Position numbers and translations under genes: made by a program. The notes beneath the pieces are model-generated. The model was given only the letters and a program-made list of their open reading frames with translations. It was not told the DNA's origin and ran no database searches. Shown here piece by piece: positions 24,861 through 32,760 of a stretch of DNA of 64,000 nucleotides; within the stretch, counting starts at the first letter, position 1, and each line of letters opens with the position of its first letter. Source of the stretch: Streptosporangium sp040640155 (lineage in GTDB: Bacteria; Actinomycetota; Actinomycetes; Streptosporangiales; Streptosporangiaceae); assembly GCF_040640155.1 (NCBI RefSeq), contig NZ_JBFABE010000034.1, forward strand, positions 16,677-80,676, in the 5' to 3' direction.

Positions 24861-26258
24861 TCAGGAGCGGCGGAGCGTCGAGCTCGGCACCGGGATGGCC
24901 GGGAACGGGTTGTCGGGCGGCAGGACGAGCCGTCGCGCCTCCTTCGGGTGCGCGGTGGCGTCCAGGTGCAGGAGCGCGGCCCCGATGCCGGCCGCGCCGA
25001 CCATGTACCCGGTGTCGGCGGTCACCTCTCCGGGCCGCAGCCGGCGGTAGGCCTGGTACCAGCGCGATCCCCGGCCGTCGTGGCGGGTGGCCCGGGCCGC
25101 CAGGTCCGCTCCCAGGGTGCGGGCGTACTCCAGGTGCCGCCGCTCGCCGGTGGCCGCCCAGAGCCCGACGAAGAGCTCCACCAGCCCGGCGGTGCCGCAG
25201 CACTGGCAGGCCGAGTTCCAGTAGCCGCCGCTCTGCACGGGCGGGGCGCCGCTGCGGACGATCCCCCTGGCCAGGCGCTCGGCCCAGTCCAGGTCCCCGG
25301 CGTCGTCCGGCACCTCGCCGGGGGCGCCGGAGACACCGAGGCCACCGAGGCCGCCGGGGAGACCGGGGGCGCCGGGAACGCCGGAGACACGATGCAGTTC
25401 GTAGAACATCCGGGCGACCCCGGCGGAGCCGGAGCAGAACCCCAGGTAGTGCAGGTCCCGCCCCTGCGGGAGGTGGTGCGGCACCAGCGCGCACCGCTCG
25501 GTCACGGTGCTGACCGCCCGGACGAAGTCCGCCCCCCTGCGGGCCGCGTCCAGGAAGCGGCTCTCCCCGGTCACCCCGTACAGGCGGGCGAGCACGAACG
25601 CGGTCCCGGCCGTACCGGAGAGGAATCCCGGGGTGACCGCGTCCAGCGGCAGGTCGGCGCAGGCCTCCTCGCCGAAACGGTGCCCCGGTACGACGAGCGC
25701 GGCGATGCGGTTCCCCGCCTCGACCGCGACCTCCTGGTAGGCGGGCACCCCCAGGATGCCCGCGGCGTGCAGCAGGCCGAGGATGGTGCCGCCGTCGCCC
25801 CGCTGGGCGGGGTCGCCGGTCCAGCCCAGGCCGCCGTCGATGCGGCGGGCGCTGCGCACGACGCGGTCGGCGATCGCGCCGGCCTCGACCTCGAACTCCT
25901 GCTCGCCGGTGGCCCACCCTGCCTCGGACAGGGCGAACATCACCCCGGTCAGGCCCTGGTGCAGGGAGAGGTCGGCCTGCTCGCGCCAGGTGGACACCAG
26001 GTAGCGGGCGCCGGCCCGCACGTCGCCGAGGTAGTCGTCGTCACCGGTGGCGGCGGCGAGCTCCAGGAAGAACAGCACGATCCCGGCGGCCCCCGAGTAC
26101 AGCGAGAGCGGGTGGTCGGGCATGGCGGCCCGGCCGTGCGGGTCGGGGTTGGCCCGCCAGTGCCGCCCCCGCCCGTCGTCCACGGCCGCCGCCCGGATCC
26201 AGCGCGCGGCCTCGACGGCGGTGGCCAGCGGGCTCTCGTCCCCCGGCTCCAGGCTCAT
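24861..26258 (-). CDS. stand-alone LanC-like lanthionine synthetase C family protein with CCG zinc site
   Basis: 465 residues. The ATG at 26258 follows GAAGGAG; an upstream in-frame start has no ribosome site. The alpha/alpha-barrel repeats of LanC proteins are clear (LYSGAAGIVLFFLELA, LHQGLTGVMFALSEA, FLSGTAGTAFVLARL, FCSGSAGVARMFYEL, CQCCGTAGLVELFVGLW, YMVGAAGIGAALLHL). Predicted zinc ligands are Cys275 (GFCSGSAG) and Cys353-Cys354 (CQCCGTAG). The usual Cys-His is Cys-Cys, as in the CCG-type cyclase domains of ProcM-like LanM enzymes. Residues 293-316 are a collagen-like Gly/Pro insertion made by a short in-frame DNA repeat. No LanB, LanM, protease or obvious precursor gene is nearby. Confidence 0.87.
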   Translation of the reverse strand: MSLEPGDESPLATAVEAARWIRAAAVDDGRGRHWRANPDPHGRAAMPDHPLSLYSGAAGIVLFFLELAAATGDDDYLGDVRAGARYLVSTWREQADLSLHQGLTGVMFALSEAGWATGEQEFEVEAGAIADRVVRSARRIDGGLGWTGDPAQRGDGGTILGLLHAAGILGVPAYQEVAVEAGNRIAALVVPGHRFGEEACADLPLDAVTPGFLSGTAGTAFVLARLYGVTGESRFLDAARRGADFVRAVSTVTERCALVPHHLPQGRDLHYLGFCSGSAGVARMFYELHRVSGVPGAPGLPGGLGGLGVSGAPGEVPDDAGDLDWAERLARGIVRSGAPPVQSGGYWNSACQCCGTAGLVELFVGLWAATGERRHLEYARTLGADLAARATRHDGRGSRWYQAYRRLRPGEVTADTGYMVGAAGIGAALLHLDATAHPKEARRLVLPPDNPFPAIPVPSSTLRRS

Positions 26259-26289
26259 GGCGGCTCCTTCGTACGGCGACACGACCACC

Positions 26290-26321
26290 TTACCCGCATT
26301 TCCTACAGGATCAATTGGTAA
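26290..26321 (-). promoter_or_regulatory. 32-bp element shared with the sulfotransferase gene (copy B)
   Basis: On the minus strand it begins TTACCAAT and ends GGGTAA with internal GTAGG at the same spacing as copy A (22639-22670). It ends 31 nt before the LanC-like start codon. Whether it acts as DNA operator or transcribed RNA is unknown. Confidence 0.45.
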
Positions 26322-26325
26322 TGCG

Positions 26326-26339
26326 GTCACGGATGTGAC
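26326..26339. promoter_or_regulatory. GTCAC-GGAT-GTGAC inverted repeat upstream of the LanC-like gene
   Basis: Perfect 5-bp arms with a 4-bp spacer, 5 bp upstream of element copy B in the 136-bp gap between the phosphatase and LanC-like genes. Possibly an operator; weak evidence. Confidence 0.3.
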
Positions 26340-26394
26340 GGGCGGCCTCGCCGGAACCGGTCACCCGGCCCGCCGCCCGCCCTCCGGCACACGT

Positions 26395-27198
26395 TCACCC
26401 CGGGCGGCCGTTCATGACCAGATCGCTCATGACCGACCCCGCCAGGTCGAACTCCCCGACGTGGGCGAGGTAACCGCCGGGTTCGAAGATCGATCCGTCC
26501 AGCGGGACGAAGACGCCCCCGGCCTGACGGATCAGCAGCGAGCCCGCCGCCATGTCCCACGGACTGACCCTACTGCCGTAGGCGACGTCCGCCCACCCTC
26601 CCGCGACATGTGCCAGCTTGAGCGCGGTGCTGCCGGGACGCCGGGTGGAGGCGAAGGACGTCAGCATCCGGCCGAACCGGTGCAGCGTCTCGTCCCCGCC
26701 TTCGGTCACCTCCCAGGGGGTGGGGTAGCTGGTCAGCAGCACCGCCTCGCGGTCGCGCGTGGCCCCGGCGCTGCGCAGCCGTTCTCCGTTGCACCAGGAC
26801 CCGCCGAGGTCGGCCCGGAACTCGTCGTCGCGCATCGGGTCGTACACCACGCCCGCGACCACCTCGTCGCCGACGGCCGCGGCGATCGACACGCAGAAGA
26901 ACGGCAGCCCCACCGCGAAGTTCGCGGTGCCGTCGATCGGGTCGACGTACCAGCGGATCTCCCCCGAGCCCGCGCTGCCGCCCTCCTCGCCGATGACCGT
27001 GCTGCCCGGGACGCGGCTCTCGATGACCTCCCTGATGATCTCCTCCGACGCACGGTCGTGCTCGGTCACCGGATCGTGGAAATCGCTCTTGGTCTCGATG
27101 GCGGGACGTGATCTGAACGCCTCGCGCAGCCGCTCTCCGGCGGTGCGGGCCGCCTCCACCGCGACGGCGGCGAGATCGGCCGAGGTGCTCGGGTCCAT
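26395..27198 (-). CDS. inositol monophosphatase family protein
   Basis: 267 residues. The ATG at 27198 follows GGAGGAAG. All metal-site residues of the Li-sensitive phosphatase fold are present: Glu71-Glu72 (VIGEEGGS), the DPIDGTANF signature (Asp86, Asp89) and Asp215 in SPWDMAAGS. Family members hydrolyse inositol phosphates, histidinol phosphate, fructose-1,6-bisphosphate or PAP. The proximity of a sulfotransferase, which generates PAP, makes PAP phosphatase worth testing, but the sequence alone does not separate these activities. The gene is divergent from the GntR regulator at 27391 and upstream of the LanC-like gene on the same strand. Confidence 0.9.
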   Translation of the reverse strand: MDPSTSADLAAVAVEAARTAGERLREAFRSRPAIETKSDFHDPVTEHDRASEEIIREVIESRVPGSTVIGEEGGSAGSGEIRWYVDPIDGTANFAVGLPFFCVSIAAAVGDEVVAGVVYDPMRDDEFRADLGGSWCNGERLRSAGATRDREAVLLTSYPTPWEVTEGGDETLHRFGRMLTSFASTRRPGSTALKLAHVAGGWADVAYGSRVSPWDMAAGSLLIRQAGGVFVPLDGSIFEPGGYLAHVGEFDLAGSVMSDLVMNGRPG

Positions 27199-27330
27199 GG
27201 CTTCCTCCAGTGGCGCGAACCGGGCGCCGGTCGTACGGGGACGGGGCCGGGGATGCCCCGCCCCCATCCTGCAGGAGGAGAGCGGCCGTACGGGCATCGG
27301 CGGCACGCCCGGACGCGGCGCGACCGGTTT

Positions 27331-27360
27331 TTGTCATGACATTCTGATGTCCGCTAATCT
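27331..27360 (+). promoter_or_regulatory. gntR promoter with overlapping palindromes
   Basis: TTGTCA (27331-27336), 18-bp spacer, TAATCT (27355-27360). The palindrome TGTCATGACA (27332-27341) covers the -35 region, and an inverted repeat GACAT-N4-ATGTC (27338-27351) fills the spacer. This arrangement suits autorepression by the GntR protein and joint control of the divergent phosphatase. Confidence 0.5.
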
Positions 27361-27390
27361 GGCGGCGAGGTGCGATGACCAGGAGGGCGA

Positions 27391-28131
27391 ATGACGGCGC
27401 GGCTCGCCATCGAGCTGGACCGGTCCAGCCCGGTCCCGCTCTACTACCAGGTGGCCGAGCAGATCTCCGAGGCCATCCGCCGTGGTGACCTGCCCCCGGG
27501 CTCCCGTCTCGACAACGAGATCCTGCTCGCCGACCGGCTGGGGGTGTCGCGGCCGACCGTGCGCCAGGCGATCCGCTACCTCGTCGACAAGGGACTGCTG
27601 GTCCGCAAGCGGGGCGTGGGCACCCAGGTCGTGCACGGCCAGGTCAGACGGTCGGTCGAGCTGACCAGCCTCTACGACGACCTGCGCAGGGCCGGCCAGG
27701 AACCGGCGACCGGGGTGCTGCTGCTGCGGCACGTCCCGGCCGACGAGGAGATCGCCGCGATCCTCGGCGTGGCGCCCGGCACCGAGGTGTCGCACCTGGA
27801 GCGGATCCGCTACGCCGCCGGAGAGCCACTGGCCCTGCTGCGCAACTGGCTGCCCGCGCCGCTCGTCCCGCTGACCGCCGAGAGCCTCCAGGAGCGCGGG
27901 CTGTACGAGCTGCTCCGCTCCGCCGGGGTACGGATGCGCGTGGCGAACCAGCGCATGGGGGCTCGGGCGGCCACCGCGGCCGAGGCGCGGCTGCTCGGCG
28001 AGCGGCGTGGCGCGCCGCTGCTCACCATGGCCCGCACCACCTACGACGACCAGGGCAGGGCCGTCGAGCACGGCTCCCACGTCTACCGCGCCTCGCACTA
28101 CTCCCTGGAGGTCACGCTCATCGAGCGCTGA
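27391..28131 (+). CDS. GntR family transcriptional regulator, HutC/UTRA type
   Basis: 246 residues. The ATG at 27391 follows AGGAGGGCG. Residues 15-80 form the GntR winged helix (VPLYYQVAEQISEAIRRGDL, GVSRPTVRQAIRYLVDKGLL, KRGVGTQVV). Residues 95-240 are a UTRA ligand-binding domain (AILGVAPGTEVSHLERIRYA, GLYELLRSAGVRM, YRASHYSLEVTL). HutC-type regulators sense small metabolites such as sugars, amino acids or acyl groups. The likely targets are itself and the divergent phosphatase/LanC-like genes (inference from position and palindromes). Confidence 0.92.
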   Translation: MTARLAIELDRSSPVPLYYQVAEQISEAIRRGDLPPGSRLDNEILLADRLGVSRPTVRQAIRYLVDKGLLVRKRGVGTQVVHGQVRRSVELTSLYDDLRRAGQEPATGVLLLRHVPADEEIAAILGVAPGTEVSHLERIRYAAGEPLALLRNWLPAPLVPLTAESLQERGLYELLRSAGVRMRVANQRMGARAATAAEARLLGERRGAPLLTMARTTYDDQGRAVEHGSHVYRASHYSLEVTLIER

Positions 28132-28382
28132 GGACCGGCGCCCCGGCGTGACCCTCGCACGGGAGTGCCGTTTCACGGTCAAATCTCCGCCAAGGCACCG
28201 GGGCAACCGGGATCGCCACCGCGTGGTGATTCGTCCCGCGGGGATGTCGTATGGGTGATCACCGTTGAGAGGACCAGCCCCCCGGGCGCTCGTGCTTTCA
28301 CCCGCACCCGCGCTTTCACCCGCACCCGCACCTTCACGGGTGCCCGCACGGGCGCGTGGCGGGACGACGCGCGGCCGGGGAG

Positions 28383-29768
28383 ATGAGGGAGAGGAGGCGC
28401 CCGCCCTGCCGGTGGGCACCGCAGGAGCAGGCCGGGCACGGCGCCCGCATGCGGCCGATGACCGGCCTGGCCCTGCTGGCCTGGGACGGCGGCATGCTCT
28501 CGTACGGACTGGACCTGGCCCGCGAGGCCGTGGGCCGGCCCGCCCGCGGGCGGCACCGGCAGCCCCGGGCCGTCCTGGCCGCCATGCTGATCGATCTGTG
28601 GCTGCTCGACGAGGCGGAGGCGGTGATGGAGGACGCTTCCGCCGAAGCCGTGGACGAGCCCGCCTGGACCGCCGAGATCGGCGTGCTCCGTGCGCGCCTG
28701 TGCCTGGCCACGGGCCGGTTCGACCGCGTGGCCGAACACGCCGAGGCCGCGCTGGCCACCGCCCGCGCCCTGAACGACCGGGACGGCCGGGACGACCGGG
28801 ACGACCGGGGCGACCAGGACGGCCGGGACCACTCGGACGGCCGGGGCGGCCTGGGCGGCCGGGATGCGTCCGGCCTCGTCACATCCGGTCTGACCTGCTC
28901 GGCCCTGTCGGTGCTCGGCGTCGCGTCACTGCGGGCGGGCGACCTGCCCGGGGCCGTCAGGCACATGGAGAGGGAGCCGGCCCGGTGGTCGTGGGGCATG
29001 CCCGCGTACACGCGGCTCCGGTCGGAGCTGGCGGCCGGGCGGATCGCCGAGGCGCGCACCGGGGCCGCCGGTGCGATGGGCTCGCTCGGCGGCGTCTACG
29101 CCGCACTGCCCCGGCACACCGCGACGCTGACCGGCGAGCCCGCCGCGGCGGCGTGGCTGGTACGGGTGGCGATGGCGGCGGGCGAGCCGGGCCGCGCCGA
29201 CGCCGTGGTCGAGGCGGCCGAAGGACTGGCGGGGCGCAACCCCGGCCTGCCGGGGCCGCCGGTGGCCGCCGATCACGCACGGGGCCTGCGGGAGGGCGAC
29301 GCCGAGGCCCTGGGCCGCGCCGTGGCCGGGTACGCCGATCCGTGGGCCAGGGGGTCGGCGGCGGAGGACCTCGGCGTGCTGCTCGGCGCGGGCGGCCGGC
29401 ACGGGGAACCGGCCATGGAGAGTCTCAGGACCGCTCTGACCTGTTACGGAGCGGTGGGAGCCACCCGCGACGCCGCGCGGGTGAGAGGCAGGCTCCGCCT
29501 GCTGGGCGAGCGGCGGCGCCACTGGAGCAGGACCGACCGCCCGGTGTCGGGGTGGGCCAGCCTGACCGGCACCGAACGGGCCGTCTGCGACCTGGTCGCG
29601 CAGGGGCTGACGAACCGGAACGCCGCCGGGCAGTTGTTCATCAGCGAGCACACGGTCGCCTTCCACCTGCGCCAGGTCTTCCGCAAGCTGGGGATCCGCT
29701 CACGGGTCGAGCTGGCCAGGCTCGCCGCGCAGGAGGACGGCGACCGGGACGGCCGGAGCCTCCACTGA
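28383..29768 (+). CDS. LuxR-type regulator with TPR-like body, N-terminally short
   Basis: 461 residues from the ATG at 28383; the start is uncertain and GTG 28356 or ATG 28449 are alternatives with no better ribosome site. The C-terminal 65 residues are a LuxR/GerE helix-turn-helix (LTGTERAVCDLVAQGLTNRN, FISEHTVAFHLRQVFRKLGI). The remainder is an alpha-helical, TPR-like region as in the C-terminal half of LAL (MalT-like) activators, but the P-loop NTPase domain is absent. Residues about 138-168 are an Asp/Arg/Gly low-complexity insertion (NDRDGRDDRDDRGDQDGRD) encoded by a 9-bp-type tandem repeat. It may be a truncated LAL regulator. The target is unknown. Confidence 0.7.
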   Translation: MRERRRPPCRWAPQEQAGHGARMRPMTGLALLAWDGGMLSYGLDLAREAVGRPARGRHRQPRAVLAAMLIDLWLLDEAEAVMEDASAEAVDEPAWTAEIGVLRARLCLATGRFDRVAEHAEAALATARALNDRDGRDDRDDRGDQDGRDHSDGRGGLGGRDASGLVTSGLTCSALSVLGVASLRAGDLPGAVRHMEREPARWSWGMPAYTRLRSELAAGRIAEARTGAAGAMGSLGGVYAALPRHTATLTGEPAAAAWLVRVAMAAGEPGRADAVVEAAEGLAGRNPGLPGPPVAADHARGLREGDAEALGRAVAGYADPWARGSAAEDLGVLLGAGGRHGEPAMESLRTALTCYGAVGATRDAARVRGRLRLLGERRRHWSRTDRPVSGWASLTGTERAVCDLVAQGLTNRNAAGQLFISEHTVAFHLRQVFRKLGIRSRVELARLAAQEDGDRDGRSLH

Positions 29769-29843
29769 CCTCTCCGGAGCCTTCGCCGAGAACCCGCGCC
29801 GGGGCCCCTCCGCGGCACGGGCACCACCGTGGTGAGCGCCCGG

Positions 29844-30329
29844 TCAGATCTGCTGCCGGGGCATCGACTCGGAGGTGCCCACGTTGAGCAGCCTGCGGGC
29901 CTCCGCCGCCTGGGGGGCGGCGACCAGTACCTCGTACCGGTCGGCGACGATCGCGCTCGACGAGAGGAAGTCCCGCTTGCCCCCGGTGAACGCGTGGCTG
30001 ATCAACCCGAAGATCGCTCCGGCCACCGCGCCCCACACCAGTCCCCACAGGGCCAGGACGAAGGGGAAGGGCCCCGGAGTGAAGATCGCGAAGAACAGGC
30101 CGATCAGCAGGCCGAACCAGGCACCGGTCGCCGCGCCCATCCCGGCCGCGCGCAGGTAGGTCAGCCGTCCGAGCACCTGCTCGACGAGCCGCAGGCCGAC
30201 ACCGACGATCATCGCGTGCTCGACCGGGAACTTCTGGTCCGACAGCTGGTCCACGGCGCGCTGGGCCTCGGCGTAGGTGCTGAAACCGGCCACGGTCTCG
30301 TGGGTGGTCAGGGTGACGTCAGGTCGCAT
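29844..30329 (-). CDS. general stress protein 17M-like / DUF1269-like membrane protein
   Basis: 161 residues. The ATG at 30329 follows GAAGGGAAG. The N-terminal half resembles the YflT/GspM domain (ETVAGFSTYAEAQRAVDQLSD, EHAMIVGVGLRLVEQVLG). Two membrane helices with small-residue motifs follow (AAGMGAATGAWFGLLIGLFFAIF and FVLALWGLVWGAVAGAIFGL), and the C-terminal strand is DRYEVLVAAPQAAEARRLL. Such proteins are widespread in actinobacteria and stress-associated, with unknown mechanism. Confidence 0.8.
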   Translation of the reverse strand: MRPDVTLTTHETVAGFSTYAEAQRAVDQLSDQKFPVEHAMIVGVGLRLVEQVLGRLTYLRAAGMGAATGAWFGLLIGLFFAIFTPGPFPFVLALWGLVWGAVAGAIFGLISHAFTGGKRDFLSSSAIVADRYEVLVAAPQAAEARRLLNVGTSESMPRQQI

Positions 30330-30500
30330 GGCACTTCCCTTCGGCAGGCGCTCGCGGAGCGGTCCCGTACTCGGATCACCCTTGCCTCGCGGCGGCGTTT
30401 CCACATCCCCAGACCTGACGGTTCTCCCGCCCGGCCCCCCGCCCGCGCGCGCCCGGCTCCCGCACCCCGGCCCTTGTCTCCCCGTCCCCGCGCCCCGGCC

Positions 30501-30735
30501 CCGCTGTCTCCCGCCCCGCTGTCTCCGGCCCCGCTGTCTCCCGCCCCGCTGTCTCCGGCCCCGCTGTCTCCCGCCCCGCANNNNNNNNNNNNNNNNNNNN
30601 NNNNNNNNNNNNNNNNNNNNNNNNNNNNNNNNNNNNNNNNNNNNNNNNNNNNNNNNNNNNNNNNNNNNNNNNNNNNNCCCCGGCCCCGCTGTCTCCCGCC
30701 CCGCTGTCTCCGGCCCCGCTGTCTCCCGCCCCGCA
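30501..30735. repeat. 15-bp tandem repeat (VNTR) interrupted by the assembly gap
   Basis: Alternating 15-bp units (GTCTCCCGCCCCGCT and GTCTCCGGCCCCGCT): five copies left of the N run and three to its right, in the same phase. True copy number cannot be known from this assembly. Confidence 0.9.
30581..30677. other. assembly gap (97 N)
   Basis: A run of N inside the 15-bp repeat. The sequence on both sides is the same repeat, so the gap is probably a collapsed or unspanned repeat rather than missing unique genes. Confidence 0.97.
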
Positions 30736-30782
30736 CCCCGGCTCCGGGCCACCGGACCGCGCCCCGGTCCACCGGCCCGGTG

Positions 30783-31418
30783 TCAGCCGGACATCAGGCC
30801 GTGCCGGAAGGCGTACGTCACCGCCTGTGCCCGGTCGCGCAGCCCCGCCTTGGCGAAGAGGTTGTTGATGTGCGTCTTGACCGTCGCCTCGGAGATGAAC
30901 AGCGTCCCGGCGATCTCCGCGTTCGAACGGCCCTCCGCTATCAGCCGCAGCACCTCGCCCTCGCGGCGGGTGAGCCCGTCGGGCAGGTCCGGCACCCGCC
31001 GGTTCACGGTCACGGCCTCGGCCAGCCGGCGCTGGATGGCGGTGTCGAACTGGGCGTCGCCCCGCACCACGGTGGTGATCGCCGAGGCCAGGGCCTCGGC
31101 GTCGGCGTCCTTGGTCAGGTAGCCCCGCGCCCCCGCGGCCAGCGCGGCGAAGACCGACTCGTCGTCGGAGTAGGTGGTCAGGACCACCACGTGGATCTCC
31201 GGATGTTCCGCCCTGATCCTGCGGGTCGCCTCGACCCCGTCCATCCGCGGCATCCGCAGGTCCATCAGGACCACGTCGGGCCTGAGCGATCCGGCGAGCA
31301 GGACGGCCTCGCGCCCGTCGGCCGCCGCTCCGGCGACCTCGATGCCGGGCAGCAGGCCCAGCAGCAGCACCAGCCCCTCGCGTACCACCGTCTGGTCGTC
31401 GGCGACCAGCACCCGCAC
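30783..31418 (-). CDS. NarL/LuxR-family response regulator
   Basis: 211 residues from the GTG at 31418, chosen because GGAGGTGA lies immediately upstream. Receiver domain: acidic pair in LVADDQTV, phosphoacceptor aspartate in DVVLMDLRMPRMDG, lysine in GYLTKDAD. The DNA-binding domain is LTRREGEVLRLIAEGRSNAEIA, FISEATVKTHINNLFAKAGL. It is the partner of the kinase encoded 82 bp upstream and likely controls the divergent ABC-2 genes. Confidence 0.93.
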   Translation of the reverse strand: MRVLVADDQTVVREGLVLLLGLLPGIEVAGAAADGREAVLLAGSLRPDVVLMDLRMPRMDGVEATRRIRAEHPEIHVVVLTTYSDDESVFAALAAGARGYLTKDADAEALASAITTVVRGDAQFDTAIQRRLAEAVTVNRRVPDLPDGLTRREGEVLRLIAEGRSNAEIAGTLFISEATVKTHINNLFAKAGLRDRAQAVTYAFRHGLMSG

Positions 31419-31500
31419 GCTCACCTCCACGCCGCCGCCCCCTCCCGGACCCCGCGCGGCGCGGCGCCCGCCCCCGTGGCGGCGCCACGCCGCGCGCGGC

Positions 31501-32604
31501 TCACGCCGGGACCCGCAGGAGGACCTCGAAGCCCTCCGCGCCCGGCCGGGCGGCCAGTGAGCCACCGATCAACTCGGCCCGCTCGCGCATCCCCACCAGC
31601 CCGTAGCCCCCCTCCGGCGCCACCGGCCGGTCCGGCGCGCCTCCCCCCGTGTCGCGCACCTGGAGCTCGCACCAGTCGCCGACGCGGCGCAGCGCCACCG
31701 AGACCGCGGCGCCCGGCGCGTGCCTGCGCACGTTCGTCAGCGCCTCCTGGGCGGTCCTGGCCACCGCCAGGCGGGCCCCGGCCCGCAGCGAGTCGAGGTT
31801 CCCGGTGACCGAGACCGCGCAGGGCGCCCCGGTCGCCGACCGGAACTCCACCGCCAGCCGTTCCAGCCGCTCGGGCAACGGCAGTTCCCGCCCGCGCAGC
31901 GCGTCGAGCGCCCTGCGGGTCTCCTCCAGCCCGGTGCGGGCCAGCCGTACGGCCCGGTTGACCCGGTCGAGCGCCGCCGCCGGGTCGTCCCCCCGCTCCA
32001 GCAGCAGCCGCGCCCCCTCCAGGTGGACGATCTGCGCGGACTGCGAGTGCGCCAGGATGTCGTGGACCTCCCTGGCCAGCCGCGCCCGGTCGGCCAGCAC
32101 CGCCTCCCCGGCCCGCGCCTCGGCCAGTGCCGCGCCCTGCTCCCGGATCACCCTCATGTGGCGCAGCAGGAACGCCAGGACGGCCGCGTAGGCCATCCCG
32201 AAGACGTTCCCCATCACCTCCCAACCCTGCATGCCGAGCAGCAGGCCCAGCCCCCCCGTCCCGGCGACCGCGGCGGCCACGATCAGCACCGCCGGCACCG
32301 GCCGGGCCCTGAGCGGCGCGGCGATCAGCAGGGGGTAGAGAAGACCCAGGCCGCTGTAGTACTCGACGGCGTTCAGGACGAGCCCACCGGCCAGCGGGAC
32401 CGCCAGCAGCAGGGCACTGCGCCGCGTGTCCCCGCCCCGCAGCGCCCACAGGAAGCAGCCCGCGCAGGCCGCGCCGAGCACCAGGATCGCCGGAGCCCAC
32501 GGCAGGCCGGTCTCGGCCGCGACGCTGACCGGACCGAACAACAGGTAGGCCCCCAGCAGGACGACGAGGAACCGGCGTACCGCGGGGTGACGGAGAAGGG
32601 TCAC
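31501..32604 (-). CDS. two-component sensor histidine kinase, HisKA_3 type
   Basis: 367 residues from a GTG at 32604; TAGCTT (32617-32612) ends 7 nt upstream, so the mRNA may be leaderless. Five hydrophobic segments occupy residues about 10-150 (FLVVLLGAYLLFGPVSV, ILVLGAACAGCFLWAL, LLLAVPLAGGLVLNAV, ALLIVAAAVAG-type). The phosphoacceptor helix is REVHDILAHSQSAQIVHLE and the ATPase boxes are QEALTNVRRHAPG, RDTGGGAP and GYGLVGMRERAE. It forms a DesKR-like pair with the next gene and is divergent from an ABC exporter. Confidence 0.92.
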   Translation of the reverse strand: MTLLRHPAVRRFLVVLLGAYLLFGPVSVAAETGLPWAPAILVLGAACAGCFLWALRGGDTRRSALLLAVPLAGGLVLNAVEYYSGLGLLYPLLIAAPLRARPVPAVLIVAAAVAGTGGLGLLLGMQGWEVMGNVFGMAYAAVLAFLLRHMRVIREQGAALAEARAGEAVLADRARLAREVHDILAHSQSAQIVHLEGARLLLERGDDPAAALDRVNRAVRLARTGLEETRRALDALRGRELPLPERLERLAVEFRSATGAPCAVSVTGNLDSLRAGARLAVARTAQEALTNVRRHAPGAAVSVALRRVGDWCELQVRDTGGGAPDRPVAPEGGYGLVGMRERAELIGGSLAARPGAEGFEVLLRVPA

Positions 32605-32760
32605 GGACGACAAGCTACCCGCGCCCTCCCCGACCGGCCATGGACCCGCGGGTGGAGATCCCCTCCACCCCGGCCGCCGGCCGCCTCCTCCCGGGTGGAC
32701 ATCGGGTGCTCCACCCCCGGGACCGTGCGTTCCCACCCCCCGCGGGGCCATCGTCGAGGT

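Noticed and set aside
24861..26258. A complete lanthipeptide biosynthetic cluster around the LanC-like gene
   Set aside because: No LanB, LanM, LanKC, protease, dedicated exporter or Cys/Ser/Thr-rich precursor frame was found within about 5 kb.
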